From NCBI GenBank assembly GCA_947304245.1, contig CAMZAK010000006.1, forward strand, positions 1 to 37,826: 37,826 bases of DNA, written 5' to 3'. Positions 30,807 to 37,826 of the stretch are shown here, piece by piece; within the stretch, counting starts at the first letter, position 1; each line of letters opens with the position of its first letter. Under the pieces are notes generated by a model, which did not search any database, had not been told where the DNA came from, and saw only the letters and a list, made by a program, of their open reading frames with translations. Position numbers and translations under genes: made by a program. This DNA comes from an uncultured Clostridia bacterium. Lineage in GTDB: Bacteria > Bacillota > Clostridia > Oscillospirales > Ruminococcaceae.

Positions 30807-33768
30807 AAACATGCTCCTTTTTAGTTTTTAATTTTTTTGTTTCCTCAATTGCGGCAAGCATACTTTTAATCCTAAGTTTTACAGTTGCAAGATTATTAAT
30901 TTCATCAATTTTTATGTAGGTGTATAGTTTACCGTTCTCTTCTAAAATACTTCTTAGTTCATCTGTTGTTATTGCATCTATTCCACATCCAAAAGAAACT
31001 AAATGTAGCATGTTCATGTTATTAAACTTTGCCACAAATTTTGCAGCAGTGTAAATTCTTGCATGGTAAGACCATTGGTTTAAAATTTTTGTTTTAACTT
31101 TTTCTTTTGTAAGAAAAGAAATAGCGTCGGCAGTTAAAAGAACACAATCGTTAGCAATAATTAATTTATCCACCCCGTGGTTTATCTCTGGGTCTATGTG
31201 GTAGGGCTTATCTGCAATAACTATTATGTTTTTATTGTTTTCGTTTGCAAATTTTATTGCATTTTTAGCGTAATTAATAATTTTTTCTTTATATTTATTA
31301 TGGGCATAATAAGCATTTTTTGCTGCTTTTTTAATTTCAGCTTTAGTTACTTTAAAATATTTATTAAAAATTTTAAATGCAGTTTTTTCAAAATAATTAA
31401 CATTATTTAAACCAATATTTTCTATTATAATTTTTTTGTTTGTTTTAATGTTAGACTTAATAACTTCGGGGTAGTAAGCCACAAGAGGGCAATTGTAGAA
31501 GTTGTCTGAAATATTTTCATTAAAATTATATGTCATTGAAGGATAAAATATAAATTCCACATCTTTTTTTAAAAGAGACTCTATGTGCCCATGCACAAGT
31601 TTTGCGGGGTAGCAGGCTGTGTCTGAAGGAATGCTTGCCTGACCTAATTCATAAAGCTTTCTGTTAGATTCATCAGACAAAACAACTTCAAAATTTAAAC
31701 TTTCAAAAAAAGAAGCCCAAAATGGCAGGTTTTCATACATGTTTAAAACTAAGGGAATTCCAACTTTTCTTGTTCTTTTAATTTTTTTTGGTGTGTTTAA
31801 AATTAAATTATATTTAAATTCAACAATGTTAAAATTAGAATTTTTAACAAGCCCTTTATTATAATAATCACACCTATTTCCAGAAACATAAATTTTGCCA
31901 TTTAAAAATTTATGCACGGTTAAGTTGCATTTATTTTGGCAATGGTTGCATTTAGTGAAATTTGTTTCATATTTAAAATTTGTTAAATCTTCTAAGTTTA
32001 AAATTGTGGAATTTTCTAAACTGTTTTCTTTAGCGTAAATTGCACAACCAAAAGCCCCCATAAGCCCTGCAATTGAAGGCCTGGTTACTTTTAAGTTTAG
32101 TTCATCTTCAAATGCTTTTAAAACAGCATCATTTAAAAAAGTTCCTCCTTGCACTACAATGTTTTTTCCGAGTTTTGTTTTGTCTTTTGCTCTAATTACC
32201 TTGTAAAGTGCATTTTTAACAATTGAAATTGAAAGCCCTGCAGAAATGTCTTCTAAAGATGCACCATCTTTTTGCGCTTGTTTAACACTAGAATTCATAA
32301 AAACAGTGCAACGGGAGCCGAGGTCTACAGGGTTTTTTGCAAATAAACCTTTTTCAACGAAACTAGAAATTGAAAAACCTAATGTTTTTGCAAATGTTTC
32401 TAAAAAAGAACCGCACCCTGAAGAACAAGCTTCATTTAAAAATATTGAATCTATTGCTTTGTTTTTAAGTTTAAAACATTTAATGTCTTGCCCTCCAATG
32501 TCTATTACAAAATCCACTTCTGGAACAAAAAACCTTGCTGCTGTTAGGTGTGCTAAGGTTTCCACTAAACCAAAATCAACAGAAAAAGCATTTCTTATTA
32601 AGTCTTCTCCGTAACCTGTTACTGCTGCTGCTTTAATTTTAATTTTATTACCACTATCTTTAATTTTTGTTAAAACTTCTTTTAAAGAATTTAAAACAAT
32701 TAAAAGAACTTCGCCATTATTGGAAAGATATTTATAATATAAAATTTCATAATTTTCTGTAATTAAAACAATTTTTGTTGTTGTGGAACCCGCATCAATC
32801 CCTAAAAAAGCATCTCCAGAATAGTTTTCAATTTCTTCAAATTTTACATCTAACTTTTTGTGTTCTTTTAAAAAAATTTTATATTCATCTTCGTTTTTAA
32901 AAAGGGGAGGTAGGGAATTTTTAAAATTATCTTCATTTTTTTCTTTTAGTTTTTTTATTATGCTTTTAAAATCTGTTTTAAAAGTTGTGCCATGAGAAGA
33001 AAAAATGCTAGCTCCTAAAGCAACAAAAAATTCACTGTTTTTTGGAAAAATGAAATTTTCTTCACTTAATTTTAAAGTTTCTTTAAACCTGTTTCTTAGC
33101 TCTTCAAAAAAAGTTAAAGGGCCGCCTAAAAACATAACTTTGCCTTTAATTTCTCTTCCTTGAGCAAGCCCCACAATTGTTTGGTTTACAACGGCTTGAA
33201 AAATGCTTGCTGCTAAATCTTTTTTTGCAGCACCCTGGTTAATTAAAGATTGTATGTCTGACTTTGCAAAAACTCCACATCTTGAAGCTATTGTGTAAAT
33301 TTTTTCATGTTTTAAGGCGTATTCATTAAATTCTTTTAAACTTAGTTTTAAAAGGGCAGCCATTTGGTCTATGAATGCTCCTGTTCCGCCTGCACAGCTT
33401 CCATTCATTCTAATTTCTGTTCCGTTTGTTAAAAATAAAATTTTTGCGTCTTCTCCGCCAAGTTCAATTATTACGTCAACATCTTTAAAATATTTCAAAC
33501 TTGCAATTTTTGTGGCGTAAACTTCTTGAATGAACTCTAGGTTAGCTTTTTTAGAAATTCCAAGGCCAGCAGAACCTGTTATTGCTATTTTAAAAGGTTT
33601 GTTTTCTAAAATTTTTTCAATTTTTAATAAAAGTTCAATTGTTTTTTCCACAACTAAAGATTTGTGTCTTTCGTAACATTTAAAAACAATCTCTTCATCT
33701 TTTAAAACAACACATTTAATTGTTGTGGAACCCACATCTAAACCTATTTTAAAATTAACATCTTTCAT
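30799..33768 (-). CDS. CoA-enzyme activase, tandem BadF/BadG/BcrA/BcrD ATPase with DUF2229
   Basis: Activases of this group use ATP to push an electron into a dehydratase or reductase partner. The 989 residues hold two ASKHA ATPase domains: first LDVGSTTIK (10-18) with cluster Cys125 (NGSCAGGTGAF) and Cys164 (SRCGVFAKSD); second GIDAGSTTTK (323-332) with Cys448/Cys452 (NEACSSGCGSF) and Cys487 (SRCTVFMNSS). A Cys-rich knuckle CNHCQNKC (607-614) precedes the DUF2229 region, with SIPSDTACYPAKLVHGH. In many Clostridia this is fused to the HgdB-like part in one protein of about 1400 residues; here they are two genes totalling about 1412. No dehydratase alpha/beta genes are in the window. Confidence 0.88.
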   Translation of the reverse strand: MKDVNFKIGLDVGSTTIKCVVLKDEEIVFKCYERHKSLVVEKTIELLLKIEKILENKPFKIAITGSAGLGISKKANLEFIQEVYATKIASLKYFKDVDVIIELGGEDAKILFLTNGTEIRMNGSCAGGTGAFIDQMAALLKLSLKEFNEYALKHEKIYTIASRCGVFAKSDIQSLINQGAAKKDLAASIFQAVVNQTIVGLAQGREIKGKVMFLGGPLTFFEELRNRFKETLKLSEENFIFPKNSEFFVALGASIFSSHGTTFKTDFKSIIKKLKEKNEDNFKNSLPPLFKNEDEYKIFLKEHKKLDVKFEEIENYSGDAFLGIDAGSTTTKIVLITENYEILYYKYLSNNGEVLLIVLNSLKEVLTKIKDSGNKIKIKAAAVTGYGEDLIRNAFSVDFGLVETLAHLTAARFFVPEVDFVIDIGGQDIKCFKLKNKAIDSIFLNEACSSGCGSFLETFAKTLGFSISSFVEKGLFAKNPVDLGSRCTVFMNSSVKQAQKDGASLEDISAGLSISIVKNALYKVIRAKDKTKLGKNIVVQGGTFLNDAVLKAFEDELNLKVTRPSIAGLMGAFGCAIYAKENSLENSTILNLEDLTNFKYETNFTKCNHCQNKCNLTVHKFLNGKIYVSGNRCDYYNKGLVKNSNFNIVEFKYNLILNTPKKIKRTRKVGIPLVLNMYENLPFWASFFESLNFEVVLSDESNRKLYELGQASIPSDTACYPAKLVHGHIESLLKKDVEFIFYPSMTYNFNENISDNFYNCPLVAYYPEVIKSNIKTNKKIIIENIGLNNVNYFEKTAFKIFNKYFKVTKAEIKKAAKNAYYAHNKYKEKIINYAKNAIKFANENNKNIIVIADKPYHIDPEINHGVDKLIIANDCVLLTADAISFLTKEKVKTKILNQWSYHARIYTAAKFVAKFNNMNMLHLVSFGCGIDAITTDELRSILEENGKLYTYIKIDEINNLATVKLRIKSMLAAIEETKKLKTKKEHVYA

Positions 33769-34019
33769 ACTAAAATTCCTTTTAAAAATTTTAATAAAAC
33801 TATAATTGTTACTATAATTATTATATTAATATTTAAAATTTAAGTCAACAAACTAATCTATTTAATAATATTAAAAATTCATTTAAAATATTAATTAAAA
33901 TTTATAATTTAAATATTTTAAAATAATCAACTAATTAAATAAAAATTTATCTTAAAAATTTTGTTTAATTTTTTAGAATTTTGTGATATATTAAATTTAA
34001 ATCTTTGGAGGTGAAAATT
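33769..34019. other. Divergent intergenic region (activase / bioY)
   Basis: About 250 bases of very AT-rich DNA that must hold the promoters for both divergent genes. A weak pair for bioY is TTGTTT (33961-33966) and TGATAT (33984-33989), 17 apart. No biotin operator dyad was recognised. Confidence 0.4.
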
Positions 34020-34592
34020 ATGGAAAAAAGTTTAACATCTAAAAAATTAACAATAAAAAATATGGTTATATGTTCTTTTTGTTGTTCTTTAACCTGTGTT
34101 TTAGCAATGTTTACAGTTCCCATTGGAGTAATCCCCATAACTTTAGCAAATCTTGCTATTTACATATCTTCTGGAATTTTTGGAGGCTTTCGCAGTAGCA
34201 TTAGTCAATTTTTATATTTACTTTTAGTTTTTATGGGCTGCCCTTTTACTTCAAAACTTGTTGGAGGGCCAGCATATTTTTCAGGGCCAACTGCGGGTTA
34301 CATGTTAGGCTATGTTCCCATGGCATTTTTAGCTGGAGTTATTTATAAAGCTTACGCTAAAAGAAGCAACAATTTAATATTAAAATCTGTTTGTTTATTT
34401 TTGGCATTAGTTATTGGAACAATGGTGTGCTATTTTTTCGGAACAGTTTGGTTTTCTCTTCAAACTAAAAAAGAATTTTTAGAAGTTTTAAAAATTTGTG
34501 TATTTCCTTTTTTAGTTGGAGATTTTATTAAAATCATTCTCTCTATGGGAATTATTTTAAAAATGGAGAAATTTTTTAATAAATATAATTAA
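34020..34592 (+). CDS. bioY: Biotin transporter BioY (ECF S-component)
   Basis: Substrate-binding membrane subunit of an energy-coupling factor transporter for biotin. 190 residues with about six hydrophobic helices. The motif order matches BioY: VIPITLANLAIYISSGIFGG, then LVFMGCPFTSKLVGGPAYFSGPTAGYMLGYVPMAF (split here across two segments), and a C-terminal FLVGDFIKIILSM with the conserved G-D-x-x-K. ATG at 34020 follows SD ggaggtg; TTG at 34005 is upstream of that SD and is not used. EcfA/EcfT are not in the window and are presumably shared elsewhere. Implies biotin uptake. Confidence 0.92.
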   Translation: MEKSLTSKKLTIKNMVICSFCCSLTCVLAMFTVPIGVIPITLANLAIYISSGIFGGFRSSISQFLYLLLVFMGCPFTSKLVGGPAYFSGPTAGYMLGYVPMAFLAGVIYKAYAKRSNNLILKSVCLFLALVIGTMVCYFFGTVWFSLQTKKEFLEVLKICVFPFLVGDFIKIILSMGIILKMEKFFNKYN

Positions 34593-34655
34593 TATTTAAA
34601 ATATATTTGGTAATTATAATTAAAACAACATTTTATTAACATATTAGGAAGGTTT

Positions 34656-34922
34656 ATGCTTAAAAAAAAATCAATAAAATTTTTAAATTTACCAACACTA
34701 GAATATTTAAGGTTTGGTAATATTTTTTCTGGAAGTTTTGAGGGGGTTAATTATAAATTATTCCCAAAAATTGAAGAAAATTGTGTTAGAGTAGTTATTT
34801 TTAAAGGAGAATTTTCATTTGAAGAATGTGAAGATTTTAAAGAAAAAACTTTTGAAATTAAAGAAAATTTAATTGAGGAAGTTAGATTATGGTTTGAATT
34901 GGCATATGAAAATTTAAAATAA
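34656..34922 (+). CDS. Hypothetical protein, 88 aa
   Basis: Complete small frame starting at ATG with SD (aggaagg) 5-6 bases upstream. No family recognised. The core looks like a small beta-rich fold (FSGSFEGVNYKLFPKIEENCVRVVIFKGEF) followed by an acidic region and a helix (LIEEVRLWFELAYENLK). No signal or membrane segment. It lies 63 bases after bioY and may share its transcript. The SD and soluble, non-repetitive composition support a real gene. Confidence 0.65.
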   Translation: MLKKKSIKFLNLPTLEYLRFGNIFSGSFEGVNYKLFPKIEENCVRVVIFKGEFSFEECEDFKEKTFEIKENLIEEVRLWFELAYENLK

Positions 34923-35113
34923 AAAAAATATTTCAAAATTGAATTTTAATAATTTTTTAAAAATAGATTTAAATTAAATATTTTATGGCAAAATATTAAA
35001 AAATAAAAACAAAAATTCTAGTTTTTAAATATACTGTAATTAAAAGTTAAATTTTTGAATATTTTTAATTTGAATATTTTAACATAAAATGTTTTTATAA
35101 GAGGTGTAAATAT

Positions 35114-36325
35114 TTGAAGAAATTATTAAAATTAGCGGTTTTTTCTATTTTAATTTTTTCTTGTTTTTTAATTTTTTTAATAGTTTATTATTCATATAAT
35201 ATTCCAACAACTTATAGAATTTTTAAAGGACAGGAACCAATATTTAATTACTTTGGCGTTGAATTTTCTAAAATTGATGAAAAAAATTTTAGAAAAAATC
35301 CATCACAAAAATTTATAGAAAATGATTTTTATAGAGCTAAATTATTTAACATAATTCCTTTAAAAGAGGTTAATGTTAAAAAATATAGCAAAACATATGT
35401 GTTCCCTTGTGGTACCCCATTTGGTGTTAAAGTTTTAACTGATGGGGTAATGGTTACTAATACTGAAATTATAAAAACAAAAAATGGTGAAAAAAACCCC
35501 AGTAAAGAAGCCGGTTTAAAAAAAGGGGATATTATAGAAGAAATAAATGAAAAAAAAATTACTTCTAATGACGATTTAAAAAATGTTATTTATATAAGTA
35601 ATGGAAATGAGATAAAAGTAAAATATAATAGAAATTTTAGAGACTACGAAACAACATTAAAACCTGTTCTTTCTGAAAAAGAAAACAGATGGTTAACAGG
35701 ACTTTGGGTTAGAGATAGTTCTGCAGGACTTGGAACAACAACGTTTTGCACAAAAGATGGAATTTTTGCAGGATTAGGGCACGCAATTTGCGACATAGAC
35801 ACAGGAGAAAAACTCCCACTAGGCAGTGGAGAAATTGTTAAGGCTTCAATTGATAGTGTTAAAAAAGGCACTTGTGGCAATGCTGGTGAACTTTGTGGTA
35901 CTTTTAATAAAGAAAGTTCTATTGGAAATGCAAAAATTAATAGTGATTTTGGTTTATATGGAAGATTATACACCCCAATTTCACCACACGAACCAGTAGT
36001 TGTTGGGTTTAAACAAGAAGCAAAAGTTGGTAAAGCTTATATATATTGCACTGTAGAAGGAGACGTTTCTAAAAAATATAAAATTTTAATAGAATCCATA
36101 GATTATAAATCTGCTTCTAGAAATTTTGTTATTAAAATAACCGATGAAAAATTATTAGAGAAAACAGGGGGAATAGTGCAAGGAATGAGTGGTAGCCCTA
36201 TAATTCAAAACGGAAAATTCATAGGTGCGGTAACGCATGTTTTTTTAAAGGATTCAACAAGAGGCTATGGAATTTTTGCAGAAACAATGCTAGAATTAAC
36301 AGATAGAGTTAAAAAGAAAAATTAA
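35114..36325 (+). CDS. spoIVB: SpoIVB peptidase (S55 family)
   Basis: Forespore serine peptidase that crosses the inner membrane and signals activation of pro-sigma-K processing by SpoIVFB. 403 residues: N-terminal membrane anchor (about 6-27), PDZ domain (about 100-185; GLKKGDIIEEINEKKI), then the S55 peptidase. The catalytic triad is visible: His223 (GLGHAICD), Asp344 (KITDEKLL) and Ser359 (QGMSGSPIIQNG), with spacing close to that of B. subtilis SpoIVB. The TTG start is fixed by SD agaggtg. recN, often upstream in Firmicutes, is not here. It indicates a complete sporulation pathway up to stage IV. Confidence 0.95.
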   Translation: MKKLLKLAVFSILIFSCFLIFLIVYYSYNIPTTYRIFKGQEPIFNYFGVEFSKIDEKNFRKNPSQKFIENDFYRAKLFNIIPLKEVNVKKYSKTYVFPCGTPFGVKVLTDGVMVTNTEIIKTKNGEKNPSKEAGLKKGDIIEEINEKKITSNDDLKNVIYISNGNEIKVKYNRNFRDYETTLKPVLSEKENRWLTGLWVRDSSAGLGTTTFCTKDGIFAGLGHAICDIDTGEKLPLGSGEIVKASIDSVKKGTCGNAGELCGTFNKESSIGNAKINSDFGLYGRLYTPISPHEPVVVGFKQEAKVGKAYIYCTVEGDVSKKYKILIESIDYKSASRNFVIKITDEKLLEKTGGIVQGMSGSPIIQNGKFIGAVTHVFLKDSTRGYGIFAETMLELTDRVKKKN

Positions 36326-36376
36326 TTTTTTCATTTATTTGCCGGTTTGTGAATAAAATTCTAATAAAATTTAATT

Positions 36377-37360
36377 TTAAAATTTAATTCCTATTTTTTT
36401 ATATATTTCATTTAAATTTTTTTCTGCAATTGAAAAAGCTTTTTTTGAACCTTCTTCTAAAATTTTAATTAAAAAGTCTTTATTTTCAATTATTTCATAA
36501 TACTTGTTTTGTATTGGTTGTAATTTATTTATTACTGCTTCTGCAACAGAAATTTTAAAATCTTTATAACTAATATTTTTAAATTTTTCCTCAGTTTCTT
36601 TTATTGTAATATTTGAAATTGAGGAATATATTTTAATTAAATTAGAAATTCCAGGTTTTTCTTTTGAAAATTTAATTTCAGAACCAGAATCTGTTACTGT
36701 TTTTTTAAATTTTTTTAATATATCTTCGGGAGAATCTAAAACTGAAATATATGAGTTTTTATTTTCAGAGGATTTGGACATTTTTTTTTCAGGATTTGTT
36801 AAACTCATAATTTTAGCCCCTGTTTGAGGAATAAATTCTTTAGGTATTTTAAAAATTTCGCCATATAAATTGTTAAACCTTTTTGCTATGGTTTTTGTGA
36901 GTTCCAAATGTTGTTTTTGGTCTTCTCCAATTGGAATCACATCAGGCTTATAGAGTAAAATATCTGCTGCCATTAAAACTGGGTAGCAAAAAAGACCAAC
37001 ATTAACGTTATTACTCTTGCTTTTGTCTTTAAATTGAGTCATTCTTCCTAGTTCACCAAATTGAGTGTGGCACTGCAAAACCCAAGAAAGTTCAGCATGT
37101 TGTGGTATCATGCTTTGAACATATAAAATATTTTCTTTTGTGTTAATTCCACAAGCAATTAAAAGAGCAGCTATTTTTAAAATTGTTTTATTTAAATATT
37201 CAGGATCTTTAATTGTTGTTAGAGAATGCATGTTTGCAATAAAAAAAATGCAATCATAATCTTCTTGCATTTTAACCCAAGAATTTATTGCACCAAGATA
37301 GTTTCCTATTGTGAAAATTCCTGTAGGTTGAATTCCACTAAGAGCAATTTTTTTTTTCAT
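36377..37360 (-). CDS. trpS: Tryptophanyl-tRNA synthetase
   Basis: Charges tRNA-Trp. 327 residues, normal length. Class I signatures are TIGN (17-20, in QPTGIFTIGNYLGA) and KMSKS (193-197); the Trp pocket includes YPVLMAADILLY and the GEDQKQHLELT segment. SD (aaggaga) lies 6 bases before the ATG. No T-box leader was seen in the 179 bases upstream. It is convergent with spoIVB, with about 50 bases between. Confidence 0.95.
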   Translation of the reverse strand: MKKKIALSGIQPTGIFTIGNYLGAINSWVKMQEDYDCIFFIANMHSLTTIKDPEYLNKTILKIAALLIACGINTKENILYVQSMIPQHAELSWVLQCHTQFGELGRMTQFKDKSKSNNVNVGLFCYPVLMAADILLYKPDVIPIGEDQKQHLELTKTIAKRFNNLYGEIFKIPKEFIPQTGAKIMSLTNPEKKMSKSSENKNSYISVLDSPEDILKKFKKTVTDSGSEIKFSKEKPGISNLIKIYSSISNITIKETEEKFKNISYKDFKISVAEAVINKLQPIQNKYYEIIENKDFLIKILEEGSKKAFSIAEKNLNEIYKKIGIKF

Positions 37361-37539
37361 AAAAATTCTCCTTAATATTTAAATATATAAAATTTCTATC
37401 TACTTAAATTATAAATTACTTAGTTTAAATACATAAATTTTAATAAACAAAAAACTAAACCAATATAAATATTATTTATTTAAATTAATTTAAAATTTTT
37501 TAATTTTTATATTTAACTTAATAATAACTCAAGAATAAT

Positions 37540-37826
37540 TTAATTTTTCATTAATTTCTCTAAGGAAGCAATTTTAACAGCTAAACAAAAAACATCTAAA
37601 GCTTTACTTAATTCTTCTAAACTGGGGTATGTTGGAGCAATTCTAATGTTTTGGTCTTTTTGGTCTTTACCATATGGAAATGTTGCGCCTGCAAAAGTTA
37701 AGGTTACACCTAGCTCTTTACACAGATTAAAAATTCTTTTTGCACACCCTTCTAAAGAATTAAAAGAAATAAAATAACCTCCTTTTGGGTTTGTCCAATT
37801 TCCCACTTTTAATGATTTTAAATTGT
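37540..37826 (-). CDS. Aminotransferase (MocR-type, PF12897-like), 3' part only
   Basis: Only the last 95 residues are present; the frame is open to the right edge of the window, so the GTG at 37806 is not a start. GNWTNPKGGYFISF, then LCKELGVTLTFAGATFPYGKDQKDQNIRIAPTYPSLEEL is characteristic of the C-terminus of the PLP aminotransferases often annotated as aspartate aminotransferase (Aminotran_MocR). PLP-binding Lys is outside the window. The end is set by TAA. About 180 bases separate it from trpS. Substrate is not assigned. Confidence 0.85.
   Translation of the reverse strand, partial: NLKSLKVGNWTNPKGGYFISFNSLEGCAKRIFNLCKELGVTLTFAGATFPYGKDQKDQNIRIAPTYPSLEELSKALDVFCLAVKIASLEKLMKN

Noticed and set aside
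36326..37539. T-box or other leader upstream of trpS (also checked for metG)
   Set aside because: No GGTGG-type T-box sequence, specifier loop or following terminator was seen in the upstream regions.

Overview
The window reads as chromosome of a very AT-rich, endospore-forming Firmicute of the class Clostridia. The evidence is a set of sporulation genes (spoIIID, a YlmC/YmxH protein, spoIVB), an MEP isoprenoid block, strong GGAGG-type ribosome binding sites, frequent TTG starts, and TGG for Trp with TGA used as stop (standard bacterial code). The low GC, shrunken intergenic signals and visible gene decay would fit a reduced or host-associated lineage, but that is inference; the species cannot be read from this window.

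Layout. 1-1848: two unrecognised genes, the first cut by the window edge. 1849-2318: noncoding, with two hairpins and a promoter. 2319-7492: a plus-strand operon nusB-xseA-xseB-ispA-PAP2-like-dxs, combining transcription antitermination, exonuclease VII and isoprenoid synthesis, closed by a good terminator. 7886-10240: four unrecognised, highly charged, mostly coiled-coil genes, each with a strong SD; this is the most accessory-looking part. 10272-16507: a minus-strand run metG-tatD-glycosyltransferase-tadA-pcrA, preceded by tRNA-Pro(GGG). 16759-18387: two HAD phosphatases and a promoter-tRNA-Val-Asp-Phe-terminator unit. 18671-22853: spoIIID, ylmC/ymxH, a GHL10/UPF0748 exported protein, ireB, an OGG-type DNA glycosylase and class II fructose-bisphosphate aldolase. 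22951-23205 minus: an 85-codon reading frame broken by three in-frame stops. 23492-29009: exported M16 peptidase, aspartokinase (with an apparent internal translation start for a beta subunit), and an acyl-CoA synthetase. 29010-29534: decayed copies of pieces of the two genes next door. 29535-33768 minus: a split pair making up the large BadF/BcrA-type activase plus 2-hydroxyacyl-CoA dehydratase-like protein. 34020-37826: bioY, a small unknown, spoIVB, trpS and the 3' end of an aminotransferase.

How it fits together. Most genes are housekeeping (translation, DNA repair, isoprenoids, lysine-family amino acids, glycolysis) with a sporulation set. The biotin transporter S-component and the oxygen-sensitive Fe-S activase suggest an anaerobic, partly auxotrophic life. 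The items most worth following are the coiled-coil cluster, the remnants at 29178-29492, the fission of the activase/dehydratase protein, the stop-interrupted frame at 22951-23205, and the internal start in lysC. No mobile element, CRISPR array, rRNA or recognisable defence system was seen.
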